64,000 bases of DNA, from positions 69,538 to 133,537 of the forward strand of contig NZ_FOEP01000004.1 of assembly GCF_900110775.1 (NCBI RefSeq), read 5' to 3'. The notes below the pieces were generated by a model. The model was not told the origin of the DNA. It was given only the letters and a program-made list of their open reading frames with translations, and made no database searches. Position 1 is the stretch's first letter. Each line of letters begins with the position of its first letter. This stretch comes from Thalassovita taeanensis (GTDB taxonomy: Bacteria; Pseudomonadota; Alphaproteobacteria; Rhodobacterales; Rhodobacteraceae). A program made the translations under genes and the position numbers. Shown piece by piece: positions 39,149 to 47,959 of this stretch.

Positions 39149-39178
39149 TTGTATTCCCGCCATACAGTGGGCATACAA
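39149..39178. promoter_or_regulatory. Inverted repeat upstream of the phosphomannomutase gene
   Basis: TTGTATTCCC and GGGCATACAA are inverted repeats (9 of 10 positions) separated by 10 bases. A possible -10, TATAAA, starts at 39184, so the repeat would overlap the -35 region, a normal operator position. The gene starts at 39225. Confidence 0.45.
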
Positions 39179-39224
39179 AACCGTATAAAATTCTTTTTGA
39201 ACAACTCTGAAGAAAGACGTCACC

Positions 39225-40721
39225 GTGACAAAACCCGATTTTGAAGTGACCCCCAATACTTGGGATTTTTTGAAAAACCCTATGATCAAGCCAACTGGGT
39301 TCCGCGAATATGATGCGCGCTGGAAATACCCGGAAGAAATCAACCTGCCCGGCATGACCGCCCTAGGCCTTGGCCTTGGCACCCAGATGCGCAAACGCGG
39401 CATCGCGCCGGTGATTGCTGTTGGCAATGATTATCGCGACTATTCGCTGTCGATCAAAAACGCTCTTATTCTGGGGCTGATGCAGGCGGGTATTCAGGTC
39501 AAGGATATCGGGCCCTGCGTGTCCCCGATGGCGTATTTCAGCCAGTTCCACCTTGATGTCCCCGCCGTGGCCATGGTCACCGCCAGCCACAACCCCAACG
39601 GCTGGACCGGGGTTAAAATGGGCTTTGACCGCCCGCTGACCCACGGCCCCGACGAGATGTCCGAACTGCGCGACATCGTGCTCGAAGGGCGCGGCGAAGC
39701 CGCCCCCGGTGGCAGCTATGAATTCGTCGAAGGCGTGAAAGAAGCCTACCTTGACGATCTCGTTGGCGACTTCAAAATGTCCCGCAAGCTCAAGGTCGTC
39801 TGCGCCACCGGCAACGGCACCGCGTCGGCCTTCGCCCCCGAGCTGTTCGAGCGTATCGGGGTCGAAGTCGTCCCCTCGCATAACGAGCTGGACTACACCT
39901 TCCCGCACTACAACCCCAATCCCGAAGCGATGGAAATGCTGCACGACATGTCCGACAGCGTCAAAGCGTCGGGCGCGGATTTCGCGCTTGGGTTTGATGG
40001 CGACGGCGACCGCTGCGGCGTGGTCGATGACGAGGGCGAAGAGATTTTTGCCGACAAAGTTGGCGTCATCATGGCGCGTGACCTGTCCAAAATCTATCCC
40101 GGCTCGACCTTCGTGGCCGATGTGAAATCCACCGGCCTGTTTGCCAGCGATCCCGAACTGATCAAAAACGGCGTCAAGGCTGACTACTGGAAAACCGGCC
40201 ACAGCCACATGAAACGCCGGGTCAAAGAGCTTGGCGCACTGGCCGGGTTTGAAAAATCCGGGCACTACTTCCTGGCCGAACCGATTGGCCGTGGCTATGA
40301 CTGCGGCATGCGCGTCGCCGTCGAAATCTGCAAGCTGATGGACCGCAACCCCGACATGTCGATGTCCGACCTGCGCCGCGCGCTGCCCGTCACCTACTCG
40401 ACGCCGACCATGTCGCCCTATTGTTCCGACACCGAAAAATATGACGTGCTGGATCGGCTGGTGGCCAAGCTGGTGGCAAAGTTTGAAGCCGGTGAAACTC
40501 TGGCTGGCAAAAAGATCGAACGCGTCGTGACCGTGAACGGCGCCCGCGTCATTCTGGAAAATGGCAGCTGGGGTCTGGTGCGCGCATCAAGCAACACGCC
40601 CAACCTCGTGGTGGTCTGCGAAAGCAGCGACAGCGACGCCGAGCTGCGCGCGATCTTCGCAGACATCGATGCCGTCATCCGCACCGAACCCGCCGTCGGC
40701 GACTACGATCAAACCATCTGA
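39225..40721 (+). CDS. Phosphomannomutase/phosphoglucomutase
   Basis: A 498-residue alpha-D-phosphohexomutase. The phosphoserine loop is TASHNPNGWTG, the Mg site GFDGDGDRCG, the sugar-binding loop FEKSGHYF, and the phosphate-contact loop is in RASSNTP. It interconverts hexose 1- and 6-phosphates to feed sugar nucleotides for surface polysaccharide, which fits the capsule-export pair upstream. The start is GTG at 39225 with GAAAGACG before it. The sugar preference (mannose or glucose) cannot be told. A strong terminator follows. Confidence 0.9.
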   Translation: MTKPDFEVTPNTWDFLKNPMIKPTGFREYDARWKYPEEINLPGMTALGLGLGTQMRKRGIAPVIAVGNDYRDYSLSIKNALILGLMQAGIQVKDIGPCVSPMAYFSQFHLDVPAVAMVTASHNPNGWTGVKMGFDRPLTHGPDEMSELRDIVLEGRGEAAPGGSYEFVEGVKEAYLDDLVGDFKMSRKLKVVCATGNGTASAFAPELFERIGVEVVPSHNELDYTFPHYNPNPEAMEMLHDMSDSVKASGADFALGFDGDGDRCGVVDDEGEEIFADKVGVIMARDLSKIYPGSTFVADVKSTGLFASDPELIKNGVKADYWKTGHSHMKRRVKELGALAGFEKSGHYFLAEPIGRGYDCGMRVAVEICKLMDRNPDMSMSDLRRALPVTYSTPTMSPYCSDTEKYDVLDRLVAKLVAKFEAGETLAGKKIERVVTVNGARVILENGSWGLVRASSNTPNLVVVCESSDSDAELRAIFADIDAVIRTEPAVGDYDQTI

Positions 40722-40747
40722 TCGCCGCCCCCGGCACACCAAACAGC

Positions 40748-40783
40748 AACGCCCCCAACCTCAGGTCGGGGGCGTTTTTTTTT
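40748..40783 (+). terminator. Rho-independent terminator of the phosphomannomutase gene
   Basis: AACGCCCCCAACC and GGTCGGGGGCGTT pair with one mismatch around TCA, followed by an uninterrupted T-run to 40783. Confidence 0.92.
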
Positions 40784-40887
40784 GTCATTTGCCGCAGGCA
40801 CCATACGCGTCCGTATCTGCATGTAGTGTGCATGCCGCGTGCATCGAAATCATACGGCCGCAAGGCGGGGGTTTCCCCCACCGCCAG

Positions 40888-42897
40888 TCATGCCAAACCG
40901 CGCCCTTTCAACAAGGCCTCGACTCCCGGCATACGCCCCCGGAACGCCATATACAGCTCCTCGGCATCCCGTGATCCACCAGTGGACAGAATGTTTTTCT
41001 CCAGCGCTTTCGCCACCTCAGGATCGAACGCACTGCCTGCCTCCTCGAACGCGGCGAAGGCGTCGGCATCCATCACCTCGGACCACATATAGCTATAGTA
41101 CCCCGAGCTATACCCATCACCAGAGAAGACATGCGCAAATTGCGGCGTGGCGTGGCGCATGGCGATCTGTGGCGGCATGCCGATTTCGGCCAGAACCTCT
41201 GCCTGCCGCGCCATCGGATCCGCAGGTGCCGCGCCCTGATGAAACGCCAGATCGACCAGCGCTGACGCGACGTATTCCACGGTCTGGAACCCCATGTCGA
41301 AGTTCGCAGCCCCCAGCACCTTGTCCAGCATCTCCTGCGGCATCGCCTCGCCAGTCTCGGCATGAATGGCAAACTCCGCCAGCACCTCCGGCACCTCCAG
41401 CCAGTGCTCGAACAACTGGCTGGGCAGCTCGACAAAATCCCGCGCAACCGAGGTCCCCGAGATCGACTCGTAGGTCACGTTCGATAGCATCTGGTGCAGC
41501 GCGTGGCCGAACTCGTGAAACAGCGTGCGCGCATCGTCATACGACAGCAGCGCCGGGTCGCCCTTGGCAAAGTTGCACACGTTGATCACCACAGGCGCCT
41601 GCACGCGCGGGAACTTAGCCTGAGACCGCATCGCCGAGCACCAAGCGCCCGAGCGTTTGGAACCGCGCGCGAAATAATCTCCAATGAATACAGCCACATG
41701 TTGGCCGTCTCGCGTCACGTCCCATGCCCGACAATCGGCATGGTACAGCGGCACGTTCAAAGGCGAAAACTCCAACCCAAACAGCCGGTTGGCACAGGCA
41801 AATGCCGCTTCGATCATCCGATCAAGTTGCAGGTATGGCTTCAGCGCGGCCTCATCCAGATCATGCTCGGCCTTGCGGCGACGCGCGGCATAAAAATGCC
41901 AATCCCACGGCTCCAGATCACCGTTCAGCCCGTCTTCGTGCAGCATGGTTTCCAGCACTTTGGCATCGGCCTCGGCCCGCGACTTGGCAGGATCCCAGAC
42001 CGCCATCAGCAGGTCGCTCACCCGCTCTGGCGTCTTGGCCATTTCGGTTTCCAGCTTGTAGGCCGCGAAACTTTCATAGCCCAGCAACTGAGCCCGCTCT
42101 TGCCGCAGTGCCAACGTCTCGGCTGCAATGCCGCGATTGTCCGAGTTCCCGCCATTGGCGCCACGCGCGACATAGGCCTTGTAGGCACGTTCGCGCAGGT
42201 CCCGACGCGGCGAAAATTGCAAGAACGGCGTGATGATTGACCGCGAGAGGGTCACAACAGGCCCCTCCGCCCCCTTCTCTTCGCCCGCCGCACGCGCGGC
42301 CTTGATCGCAAAATCCGGTAGACCCTCCAGATCGGCCTCGGACAGTGGCATTTGCCACGCGCGCTCGTCCGCCAGCAGGTTCTGGGTAAACTCCGTGCCC
42401 AACACCGCCAGCCGCGACTTTATCTCGGCCATACGGGCGTCCTGTGCCCCGGTCAGCGCAGCCCCCGAGCGGACAAACCCCCGATGGGTCAGCATCAGCA
42501 CACGCTGCTGTTCGGGCGTCAGATCAAGCGTATCGCGCTGATCCCACAGGGCGGCAATCCGGGCGAAAAGCGCCTTATTCGCGGTAATTTCGGCCGAATG
42601 CGCGGCAAGGCGGGGCGAAAAGCTGCGTTGCAAATCTTCGCGCACTGGCGTGCTGTCAGCCCCTGCGACGGTGAAAAATACCGATAGAACCTTATCGAGC
42701 GCAGCGCCCGCGGCCTCCATCGCCTCAATGGTATTGGAAAACGTCGGGGCATCGGTGGCCGCAGAAATCGCCTCGACCTCGGCCTTGTGTTCGCTGAGCG
42801 CCTGTTCGAACGCGGGCTCAAAATCCTCGTCCCGGATGGTATCGAACGGGGCCAGTTCAAACGGGGTCTGCCAATCGGCAAGCAATGGGTTGGTCAT
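40888..42897 (-). CDS. M3 family oligopeptidase (oligopeptidase A / Dcp type)
   Basis: A 669-residue zinc metallopeptidase. The HEXXH motif lies in LFHEFGHALH (H461, E462, H465), and the third ligand Glu follows in the next helix (SISGTSVARDFVELPSQ). Cytoplasmic, no signal peptide. M3 enzymes degrade short peptides, including released signal peptides. The ATG at 42897 has AAAGGAG ahead; the frame upstream to 42966 is not conserved. It starts 55 bases after the ThiF-family gene and is probably the last gene of coaBC-dut-thiF-M3. Confidence 0.93.
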   Translation of the reverse strand: MTNPLLADWQTPFELAPFDTIRDEDFEPAFEQALSEHKAEVEAISAATDAPTFSNTIEAMEAAGAALDKVLSVFFTVAGADSTPVREDLQRSFSPRLAAHSAEITANKALFARIAALWDQRDTLDLTPEQQRVLMLTHRGFVRSGAALTGAQDARMAEIKSRLAVLGTEFTQNLLADERAWQMPLSEADLEGLPDFAIKAARAAGEEKGAEGPVVTLSRSIITPFLQFSPRRDLRERAYKAYVARGANGGNSDNRGIAAETLALRQERAQLLGYESFAAYKLETEMAKTPERVSDLLMAVWDPAKSRAEADAKVLETMLHEDGLNGDLEPWDWHFYAARRRKAEHDLDEAALKPYLQLDRMIEAAFACANRLFGLEFSPLNVPLYHADCRAWDVTRDGQHVAVFIGDYFARGSKRSGAWCSAMRSQAKFPRVQAPVVINVCNFAKGDPALLSYDDARTLFHEFGHALHQMLSNVTYESISGTSVARDFVELPSQLFEHWLEVPEVLAEFAIHAETGEAMPQEMLDKVLGAANFDMGFQTVEYVASALVDLAFHQGAAPADPMARQAEVLAEIGMPPQIAMRHATPQFAHVFSGDGYSSGYYSYMWSEVMDADAFAAFEEAGSAFDPEVAKALEKNILSTGGSRDAEELYMAFRGRMPGVEALLKGRGLA

Positions 42898-42952
42898 GCA
42901 AGTTCTCCTTTGCCACAGAGGTAGGCGCGCCGCCCCCGCAGGTCCAGAGCCG

Positions 42953-43993
42953 TCAGGCCACCGCACCGCAAATCGGGCAATCAGCGCGCCTTTTCAGCGT
43001 GATCTTGCGGGTTTCCCCCCATAGCGCGTCATAGATCAGCATCTCGCCTCGCAGCGCAGCACCCGCCCCGGTGATCAGCTTGACCGCCTCGACCGCCATC
43101 ATCGCGCCGATCACGCCGGGCAGCGGGCCAATCACCCCCGCCTCGGCGCACGACGGCGCCAGGCCGTCGGCTGGGGCCTTTGGAAAGATACACTGATAAC
43201 ATGGCGCGCCGTGCGCCGGGTCGAATACACTGATCTGGCCTTCCCATTGCGATAAAGCGCCCGAAATCAGTGACTTGCCTTGCGTCACAGCGGTGGCGTT
43301 GGCCAGATACCGGGTGGCGAAGTTATCTGTGCCGTCCAGAATCACGTCATAATCTGCAAACAGCTCAGCGGCTATATCAGCCTCCAACCGCCGTTTATAT
43401 GGCCGCACAGTCACGAACGGGTTTTGCGCCTGCATCGCCTGTTTGGCGGAAAACACTTTGGCCGTACCGATCGCCGCGTCTGTGTGGATCACTTGGCGCT
43501 GAAGGTTGGAATTATCCACTTCATCGTCATCAATCACCCCGATTGTGCCCACTCCAGCCGCCGCCAGATACAACAGCGCGGGCGACCCAAGGCCCCCCGC
43601 CCCGATCACCAGAACGCTGGCGTTTTTCAACTTTTTTTGCCCCATGCCGCCGATCTCGCGTAGCACGATGTGGCGGGCATAGCGGTTCAGTTCGGTATCG
43701 GAAAACGCGGGCGCCGCCCCCGGCTGGCCCTTGCCCTTCTGTGCGCGGTGCCGCAACCACAGCACCCCCTGACGGTACAGCAAAGCCAACGCCGCGAACC
43801 CACCCAACAGCAACCAGGGCGCCGCACTTTCGCCGGTGCCAACACGCAATGGTGCGCCCTTGGGCAGAGTCAGATGAACCGCCACAACAGCCAGCCACAG
43901 CAGGCCAATCATGCCAATCCGCAAGCGTCGCGGCACCTTCAGTACCACCCCAAGGCCCCACAGAACCAGCGCAAACCCCAGAACCACGCCCAT
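42953..43993 (-). CDS. Membrane-anchored ThiF/MoeB-family adenylyltransferase
   Basis: A 346-residue protein in two parts. Residues 1-80 carry three hydrophobic helices (about 2-18, 26-42 and 59-75). Residues 98-346 form an E1-like domain: RYARHIVLREIGG, ATP loop GAGGLGS (131-137), DDDEVDNSNLQRQ with the catalytic Arg and Asp, and two zinc CXXC pairs (CYQC and CPIC). MoeB and ThiF adenylylate the C-terminal glycine of MoaD or ThiS. Standard MoeB is soluble, so the membrane part is unusual. The start overlaps the dut stop by one base. Confidence 0.88.
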   Translation of the reverse strand: MGVVLGFALVLWGLGVVLKVPRRLRIGMIGLLWLAVVAVHLTLPKGAPLRVGTGESAAPWLLLGGFAALALLYRQGVLWLRHRAQKGKGQPGAAPAFSDTELNRYARHIVLREIGGMGQKKLKNASVLVIGAGGLGSPALLYLAAAGVGTIGVIDDDEVDNSNLQRQVIHTDAAIGTAKVFSAKQAMQAQNPFVTVRPYKRRLEADIAAELFADYDVILDGTDNFATRYLANATAVTQGKSLISGALSQWEGQISVFDPAHGAPCYQCIFPKAPADGLAPSCAEAGVIGPLPGVIGAMMAVEAVKLITGAGAALRGEMLIYDALWGETRKITLKRRADCPICGAVA

Positions 43994-44457
43994 CAGCCGC
44001 GCCCGGTCGAGCCAAAACCGCCATCGCCGCGCGCCGTGTCGCTCAGCCCGCCGGACAGGGTGAATTTCGCCTGCACAACCGGGGCCACCACCATCTGCGC
44101 AATCCGGTCGCCATGCTGGATATGAAACGGTGCCTCGCCCGCGTTCATCACGATCACCCCAAGCGGGCCGCGATAATCGCTGTCGATCGTGCCGGGGCTG
44201 TTGGGCAGGGTCACGCCATGCTTCAGCGCCAACCCCGAGCGCGGGCGGATCTGCACCTCATACCCCAGCGGAATTTCCAGCCGCAGCCCGGTTGGCACCA
44301 ACGCGCGCGCGCCCGGCGCAAGCCTGATCCCCTCGGCCCGTTGCGCCGCAGGCAGATTGGCACGCACATCCGCACCCGCAGCGCCCGTAGTTTCATACGC
44401 AGGCAGCGGCAGCGCGCGATCCGCCTCTTCGGTCCATGTCAAAGCAATCTCGGTCAT
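43993..44457 (-). CDS. dut: dUTP diphosphatase
   Basis: A 154-residue trimeric dUTPase, cleaving dUTP to dUMP and pyrophosphate. Motifs: [10 protein letters not shown] (motif 1), [11 protein letters not shown] (motif 2), [12 protein letters not shown] (motif 3), GDRIAQMVV (motif 4) and the C-terminal [10 protein letters not shown] (motif 5). Complete. Located between coaBC and the ThiF-family gene; the pairing of coaBC and dut is common in bacteria. Confidence 0.97.
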   Translation of the reverse strand: MTEIALTWTEEADRALPLPAYETTGAAGADVRANLPAAQRAEGIRLAPGARALVPTGLRLEIPLGYEVQIRPRSGLALKHGVTLPNSPGTIDSDYRGPLGVIVMNAGEAPFHIQHGDRIAQMVVAPVVQAKFTLSGGLSDTARGDGGFGSTGRG

Positions 44458-44510
44458 CTCGTGCGCCTCTTTTTCATCTTGCCCAAATACTCTTGCCGAA
44501 GGCGCGCGCT

Positions 44511-45707
44511 CTAGCCCGCCAGCGCCTTGGCAATCCGCTGCGCCAGCAAGCGCGCAACCTCGGGTTTCCCCATGCGCGGCCAGTGCTCTGCTTCGGTTTC
44601 CGAGATCAGCACAACCGCATTTTCCGTGCCCCCCATAATACCGGTTTCCGGGCTGACATCATTGGCGACGATCCAATCACACCCCTTGCGCGCGCGCTTG
44701 GCGGTGGCATTGGCGATCACGTCATCGGTTTCAGCGGCAAACCCGACAACAAGCCCAGGGCGCCCCTCGGTCATCTGGCTGACGGTCGCCAGAATGTCGG
44801 GGTTTTCAGCAAATTCCAGAACCGGCAAAGCGCCGTTCTTCTTTTTTATCTTGGAGTCAGAGGCCGAAGCGACACGCCAATCCGCGACGGCGGCGGCAAA
44901 CACCGCCGCATCGCTCGGAAGGGCTGCCTGCACCGCCTCAAGCATTTGAGCGGCGGTTTCGACCTTGATTACCTGTACGCCCGAAGGCGGCGGCACATCG
45001 GCGGGGCCGGTGACAAAAACCACCTCGGCCCCAAGCGCGGCCAAAGCGGCGGCAATCGCGGTGCCCTGCGCGCCCGACGACCGGTTGGCAATATAGCGGA
45101 CCGGATCAATCGGTTCGTGCGTCGGCCCCGATGTGACAAGAATGCGCCGACCCAACAAAGGCCCACCCGCAAAAGCGGCCTCGATCTCTGCAACGATTTC
45201 AAGCGGTTCCGACATGCGACCGGGGCCAAATTCACCGCAGGCCATATCACCCTCATTCGGCCCGACGACGGCAATCCCATCCGCGCGCAACTGCGTCAAG
45301 TTTCGCTGCGTCGCCGGATGATCCCACATGCGCACGTTCATCGCTGGCGCAATCAAAACTGGCGTATCGGTGGCCAACAGCAGGGTTGTGGCCAAATCAT
45401 TCGCCAGACCCTGCGCCATCTTTGCCATCAAATCAGCGGTCGCAGGCGCCACCACAACCAGATCTGCGCTGCGTGACAGCTGAATATGGCCCATCTCGGC
45501 CTCGGTTGTCAGATCGAACAGGTCGCTGTGCACCACCTCGCCCGCCAGCGCAGAGACCGACAGCGGCGTGACAAATTCAGCCGCCGCACGAGTCATCACC
45601 GGGGTCACAGATGCGCCCCGTTCGCGCAGACGGCGGATCAGGTCGAGCGTTTTAAAGGCCGCAATACCGCCGCCGATGATCAGAAGGATACGCTTGTCGG
45701 CCAGCAT
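44511..45707 (-). CDS. coaBC: Bifunctional phosphopantothenoylcysteine decarboxylase/synthetase
   Basis: A 398-residue fusion for two steps of coenzyme A synthesis. N-terminal CoaC flavoprotein domain (about 1-180) with IGGGIAAFK, the substrate loop in APAMNVRMW and PGRMSEP. C-terminal CoaB domain (about 185-398) with the synthetase start [18 protein letters not shown] and the NRSSG loop. Length normal. First of coaBC-dut-thiF-M3; rpoH lies upstream in the same direction with an 88-base gap. Confidence 0.96.
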   Translation of the reverse strand: MLADKRILLIIGGGIAAFKTLDLIRRLRERGASVTPVMTRAAAEFVTPLSVSALAGEVVHSDLFDLTTEAEMGHIQLSRSADLVVVAPATADLMAKMAQGLANDLATTLLLATDTPVLIAPAMNVRMWDHPATQRNLTQLRADGIAVVGPNEGDMACGEFGPGRMSEPLEIVAEIEAAFAGGPLLGRRILVTSGPTHEPIDPVRYIANRSSGAQGTAIAAALAALGAEVVFVTGPADVPPPSGVQVIKVETAAQMLEAVQAALPSDAAVFAAAVADWRVASASDSKIKKKNGALPVLEFAENPDILATVSQMTEGRPGLVVGFAAETDDVIANATAKRARKGCDWIVANDVSPETGIMGGTENAVVLISETEAEHWPRMGKPEVARLLAQRIAKALAG

Positions 45708-45795
45708 CTTTTGCCCCCCGGTTGCCTCGGCCCGACACTAGGCACATGCACCGGAGGAGACAAGAGCCCGCCCCCTGGCCTTCAGAACAACCGCT

Positions 45796-46674
45796 TCAGC
45801 TCAGGAACTCGTGCACATTCTGCGACCGGTCTTCCAACGATTTCCGCATCTTGGCAAAGGCCGCCGCCTCAAGCTGCCGCACCCGCTCTTTGCTCAGACC
45901 CAGTTCCTCACCGAGCGATTCCAATGTGCGCGGCGGTTCGCGCAGTTTGCGCTCGCGGACAATGAACTGTTCTCGCGGGTTCAGCGCCCCGATTGCCTCA
46001 AGCAACCAAGCACGCAGAGCCTGCGTATCATGCCGGTCCTCGACAATTTCAGCCGCCTGCGAGCTGTCATCCTCAAGTGTGTCGATCCACTCGCGGCCCT
46101 CGTCCTCGGACGATTGTGTGGCATTGAGCGAGAAATCAGACCCCGAAAGCCGCCCCTCCATCATCTCGACGTCGCGCAGCGGCACGCCGACCTCCATCGA
46201 GATCGCCTGCCGCATCTGATGCCGGTCCAACGGCTCGCCGCGCGCCTGCGCTTCGCGCTCAAGCCGGGCCTGAACCCGGCGCAGGTTGAAAAACAGCGAT
46301 TTCTGCGACGAGGTCGACCCGGTGCGCACCATCGACCAGTTGCGCATCACGTAATCCTGTATGCTGGCCTTGATCCACCATACCGCATAGGTCGAAAACC
46401 GCACGCCGCGGTCCGGGTCAAATTTGTCTGCGGCCTTCATCAGGCCAAGACTGGCCTCTTGAATCAGATCGCCCATCGGCGCGCCATAGCGCTTGAACTT
46501 GGACGCCATCGAAATGGCCAGCCGCATATAGGCCGTGATCAGGCGGTGCAGCGCCGCCTCGTCCCGATGATCGCGCCACGCATAGGCCAGTTGCCGTTCG
46601 GTTTCGGCATCCAGCAATTCGGCTTTCATTGCCTTGCGCGACAGGGACATGTCATTTGGTGCATCAAGTGCCAT
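45796..46674 (-). CDS. rpoH: Sigma-32 factor, RpoHII-like
   Basis: A 292-residue alternative sigma factor. Region 2 contains GDLIQEASLGLMKAADKFDP and FSTYAVWWIKASIQDY, region 3 the RpoH-type RTGSTSSQKSLFFNLRR, and region 4 the helix-turn-helix LGEELGLSKERVRQLE. The sequence follows the second RpoH group of Rhodobacterales, which in Rhodobacter sphaeroides takes part in the singlet-oxygen response under RpoE. The ATG at 46674 follows GGGGG; the frame upstream is non-coding. Divergent from the cobalamin gene with a 103-base gap holding a possible ECF promoter. Confidence 0.92.
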   Translation of the reverse strand: MALDAPNDMSLSRKAMKAELLDAETERQLAYAWRDHRDEAALHRLITAYMRLAISMASKFKRYGAPMGDLIQEASLGLMKAADKFDPDRGVRFSTYAVWWIKASIQDYVMRNWSMVRTGSTSSQKSLFFNLRRVQARLEREAQARGEPLDRHQMRQAISMEVGVPLRDVEMMEGRLSGSDFSLNATQSSEDEGREWIDTLEDDSSQAAEIVEDRHDTQALRAWLLEAIGALNPREQFIVRERKLREPPRTLESLGEELGLSKERVRQLEAAAFAKMRKSLEDRSQNVHEFLS

Positions 46675-46729
46675 ACGAACCCCCGGTAATACGGCACGCC
46701 TGACGTGCCTTGTTTCATTACAGATGCTA

Positions 46730-46759
46730 ATGATACGCACGGCAAGCCGATTTGGTTCA
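46730..46759 (-). promoter_or_regulatory. Possible ECF (RpoE-type) promoter of rpoH
   Basis: Read on the minus strand: TGAACC, 18 bases, then TATCAT. The RpoE consensus I know from Rhodobacter is TGATCC, 18 bases, TAAG-like. The -35 matches at five of six positions and the spacing fits; the -10 matches only at TA. Confidence 0.3.
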
Positions 46760-46777
46760 CAATAAGGTGCATTTAAA

Positions 46778-47299
46778 ATGCTTGATAAGCTGACGCTGGT
46801 TCTGGGTGGGGCCGGTTCGGGCAAATCTCTTTGGGCCGAAACGCTGGTCACGGGCACCGGCGCGGCGCGGTTGTATCTGGCGACGGCACAGGCTTGGGAC
46901 CAAGAAATGCAGGCCAAAGTCACTCGTCACAAGGCGCAACGTGGCGCCAACTGGACCACGATCGAGGCACCATTGGACGTGACCGGCGCGCTGGCGCAGG
47001 CCCGCGCCGATCAGGTGGTGCTGCTGGATTGCGCCACGATGTGGCTGTCCAACCATCTTTTGGCCGACAGCGATTTGCCCGGTGAACAGGCCAGACTACT
47101 GACTGCACTGCTGAATTGTGCAGCACCAGTGGTCGTTGTTTCGAATGAGTTGGGCATGTCCGTCGTGCCCGACAACGCCCTTGCCCGCCAGTTCCGCGAG
47201 GCACAAGGGCGGCTCAATCAGGCATTGGCTGCGCAGGCGGGGTTGGTGGTGGCCGTGATGGCCGGGCTGCCGCTGGCGCTGAAAGGACAACTGCCATGA
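46778..47299 (+). CDS. cobP: Adenosylcobinamide kinase / GDP-cobinamide guanylyltransferase
   Basis: A 173-residue bifunctional enzyme (CobU of Salmonella, CobP of Pseudomonas). P-loop GGAGSGKS at 10-17, and the second-strand motif DCATMWLSNHLL near 88-99 with the family's Asp and Leu-Ser residues. It phosphorylates adenosylcobinamide and transfers GMP in lower-ligand attachment. It overlaps the next gene (histidine phosphatase) as ATGA-type 4-base overlap. No other cobalamin genes are in the window. Confidence 0.92.
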   Translation: MLDKLTLVLGGAGSGKSLWAETLVTGTGAARLYLATAQAWDQEMQAKVTRHKAQRGANWTTIEAPLDVTGALAQARADQVVLLDCATMWLSNHLLADSDLPGEQARLLTALLNCAAPVVVVSNELGMSVVPDNALARQFREAQGRLNQALAAQAGLVVAVMAGLPLALKGQLP

Positions 47300-47868
47300 G
47301 CCGATTTTTCTGGGTCCGTCATGGCCCGACTCACGCGAAAACCATGGTCGGCTGGTCCGACCTGCCCGCTGATCTGTCCGATACCGCGCAACTGTCGCGG
47401 CTCAACGCGCATCTGCCGCCCGAGGCGCTGGTGATCTCCTCGGACCTGTCGCGTGCTGCGGCCACCGCCGATTCCATCGTCGGGCCGCGCACCCGCCTGC
47501 CGCACGATCCCGACCTGCGCGAGATCCATTTCGGAGCTTGGGAACTGCAACGGTTTTCCGACGTCGAGGATCAGGCCCATATCCGTACGTATTGGGAAAA
47601 CCCCGGCGATGTGCGCCCGCCCGGCGGCGAAAGCTGGCACGACGTTGTGGCCCGCGTTGATCGTGCCGTTGCCCGGCTGATTGCCGCCCATCCGGGGCGT
47701 GATATCGTCGCTGTGGCGCATTTCGGTGTGATCCTGACGCAAGTGCAACAGGCCTTGCAGATCGGCGCCTACGAAGCGTTTTCGCACAAGATCGAAAACC
47801 TGTCCGTGACCGAGTTGACGCTTGGCGCAGAGGGATGGCGCGCCGGGCGGATCAATCACCTCCCGTGA
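47296..47868 (+). CDS. Histidine phosphatase family protein, probable alpha-ribazole phosphatase
   Basis: A 190-residue phosphoglycerate-mutase-like phosphatase. VRHGPTHA (H9) is the phosphohistidine motif, ISSDLSRAAATA holds the second Arg, and VAHFGVI the second His. Coupled translationally to cobP. CobC-type enzymes remove the phosphate of alpha-ribazole phosphate or of the cobalamin phosphate, which fits the neighbour, but the sequence alone would not prove the substrate. Confidence 0.82.
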   Translation: MSRFFWVRHGPTHAKTMVGWSDLPADLSDTAQLSRLNAHLPPEALVISSDLSRAAATADSIVGPRTRLPHDPDLREIHFGAWELQRFSDVEDQAHIRTYWENPGDVRPPGGESWHDVVARVDRAVARLIAAHPGRDIVAVAHFGVILTQVQQALQIGAYEAFSHKIENLSVTELTLGAEGWRAGRINHLP

Positions 47869-47959
47869 TCTGTACCGCCACAACTCTTCACTTTGCGTGA
47901 TGTGAAGCCGACGATAGCATGATGTTGATTCTGCTGTTATTTGCGAGAGGCGCGCCTTG

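Noticed and set aside
46675-46923. N-terminal extension of rpoH
   Set aside because: The extra 83 codons run across the divergent promoter region and the start of cobP, and do not resemble sigma-factor region 1.
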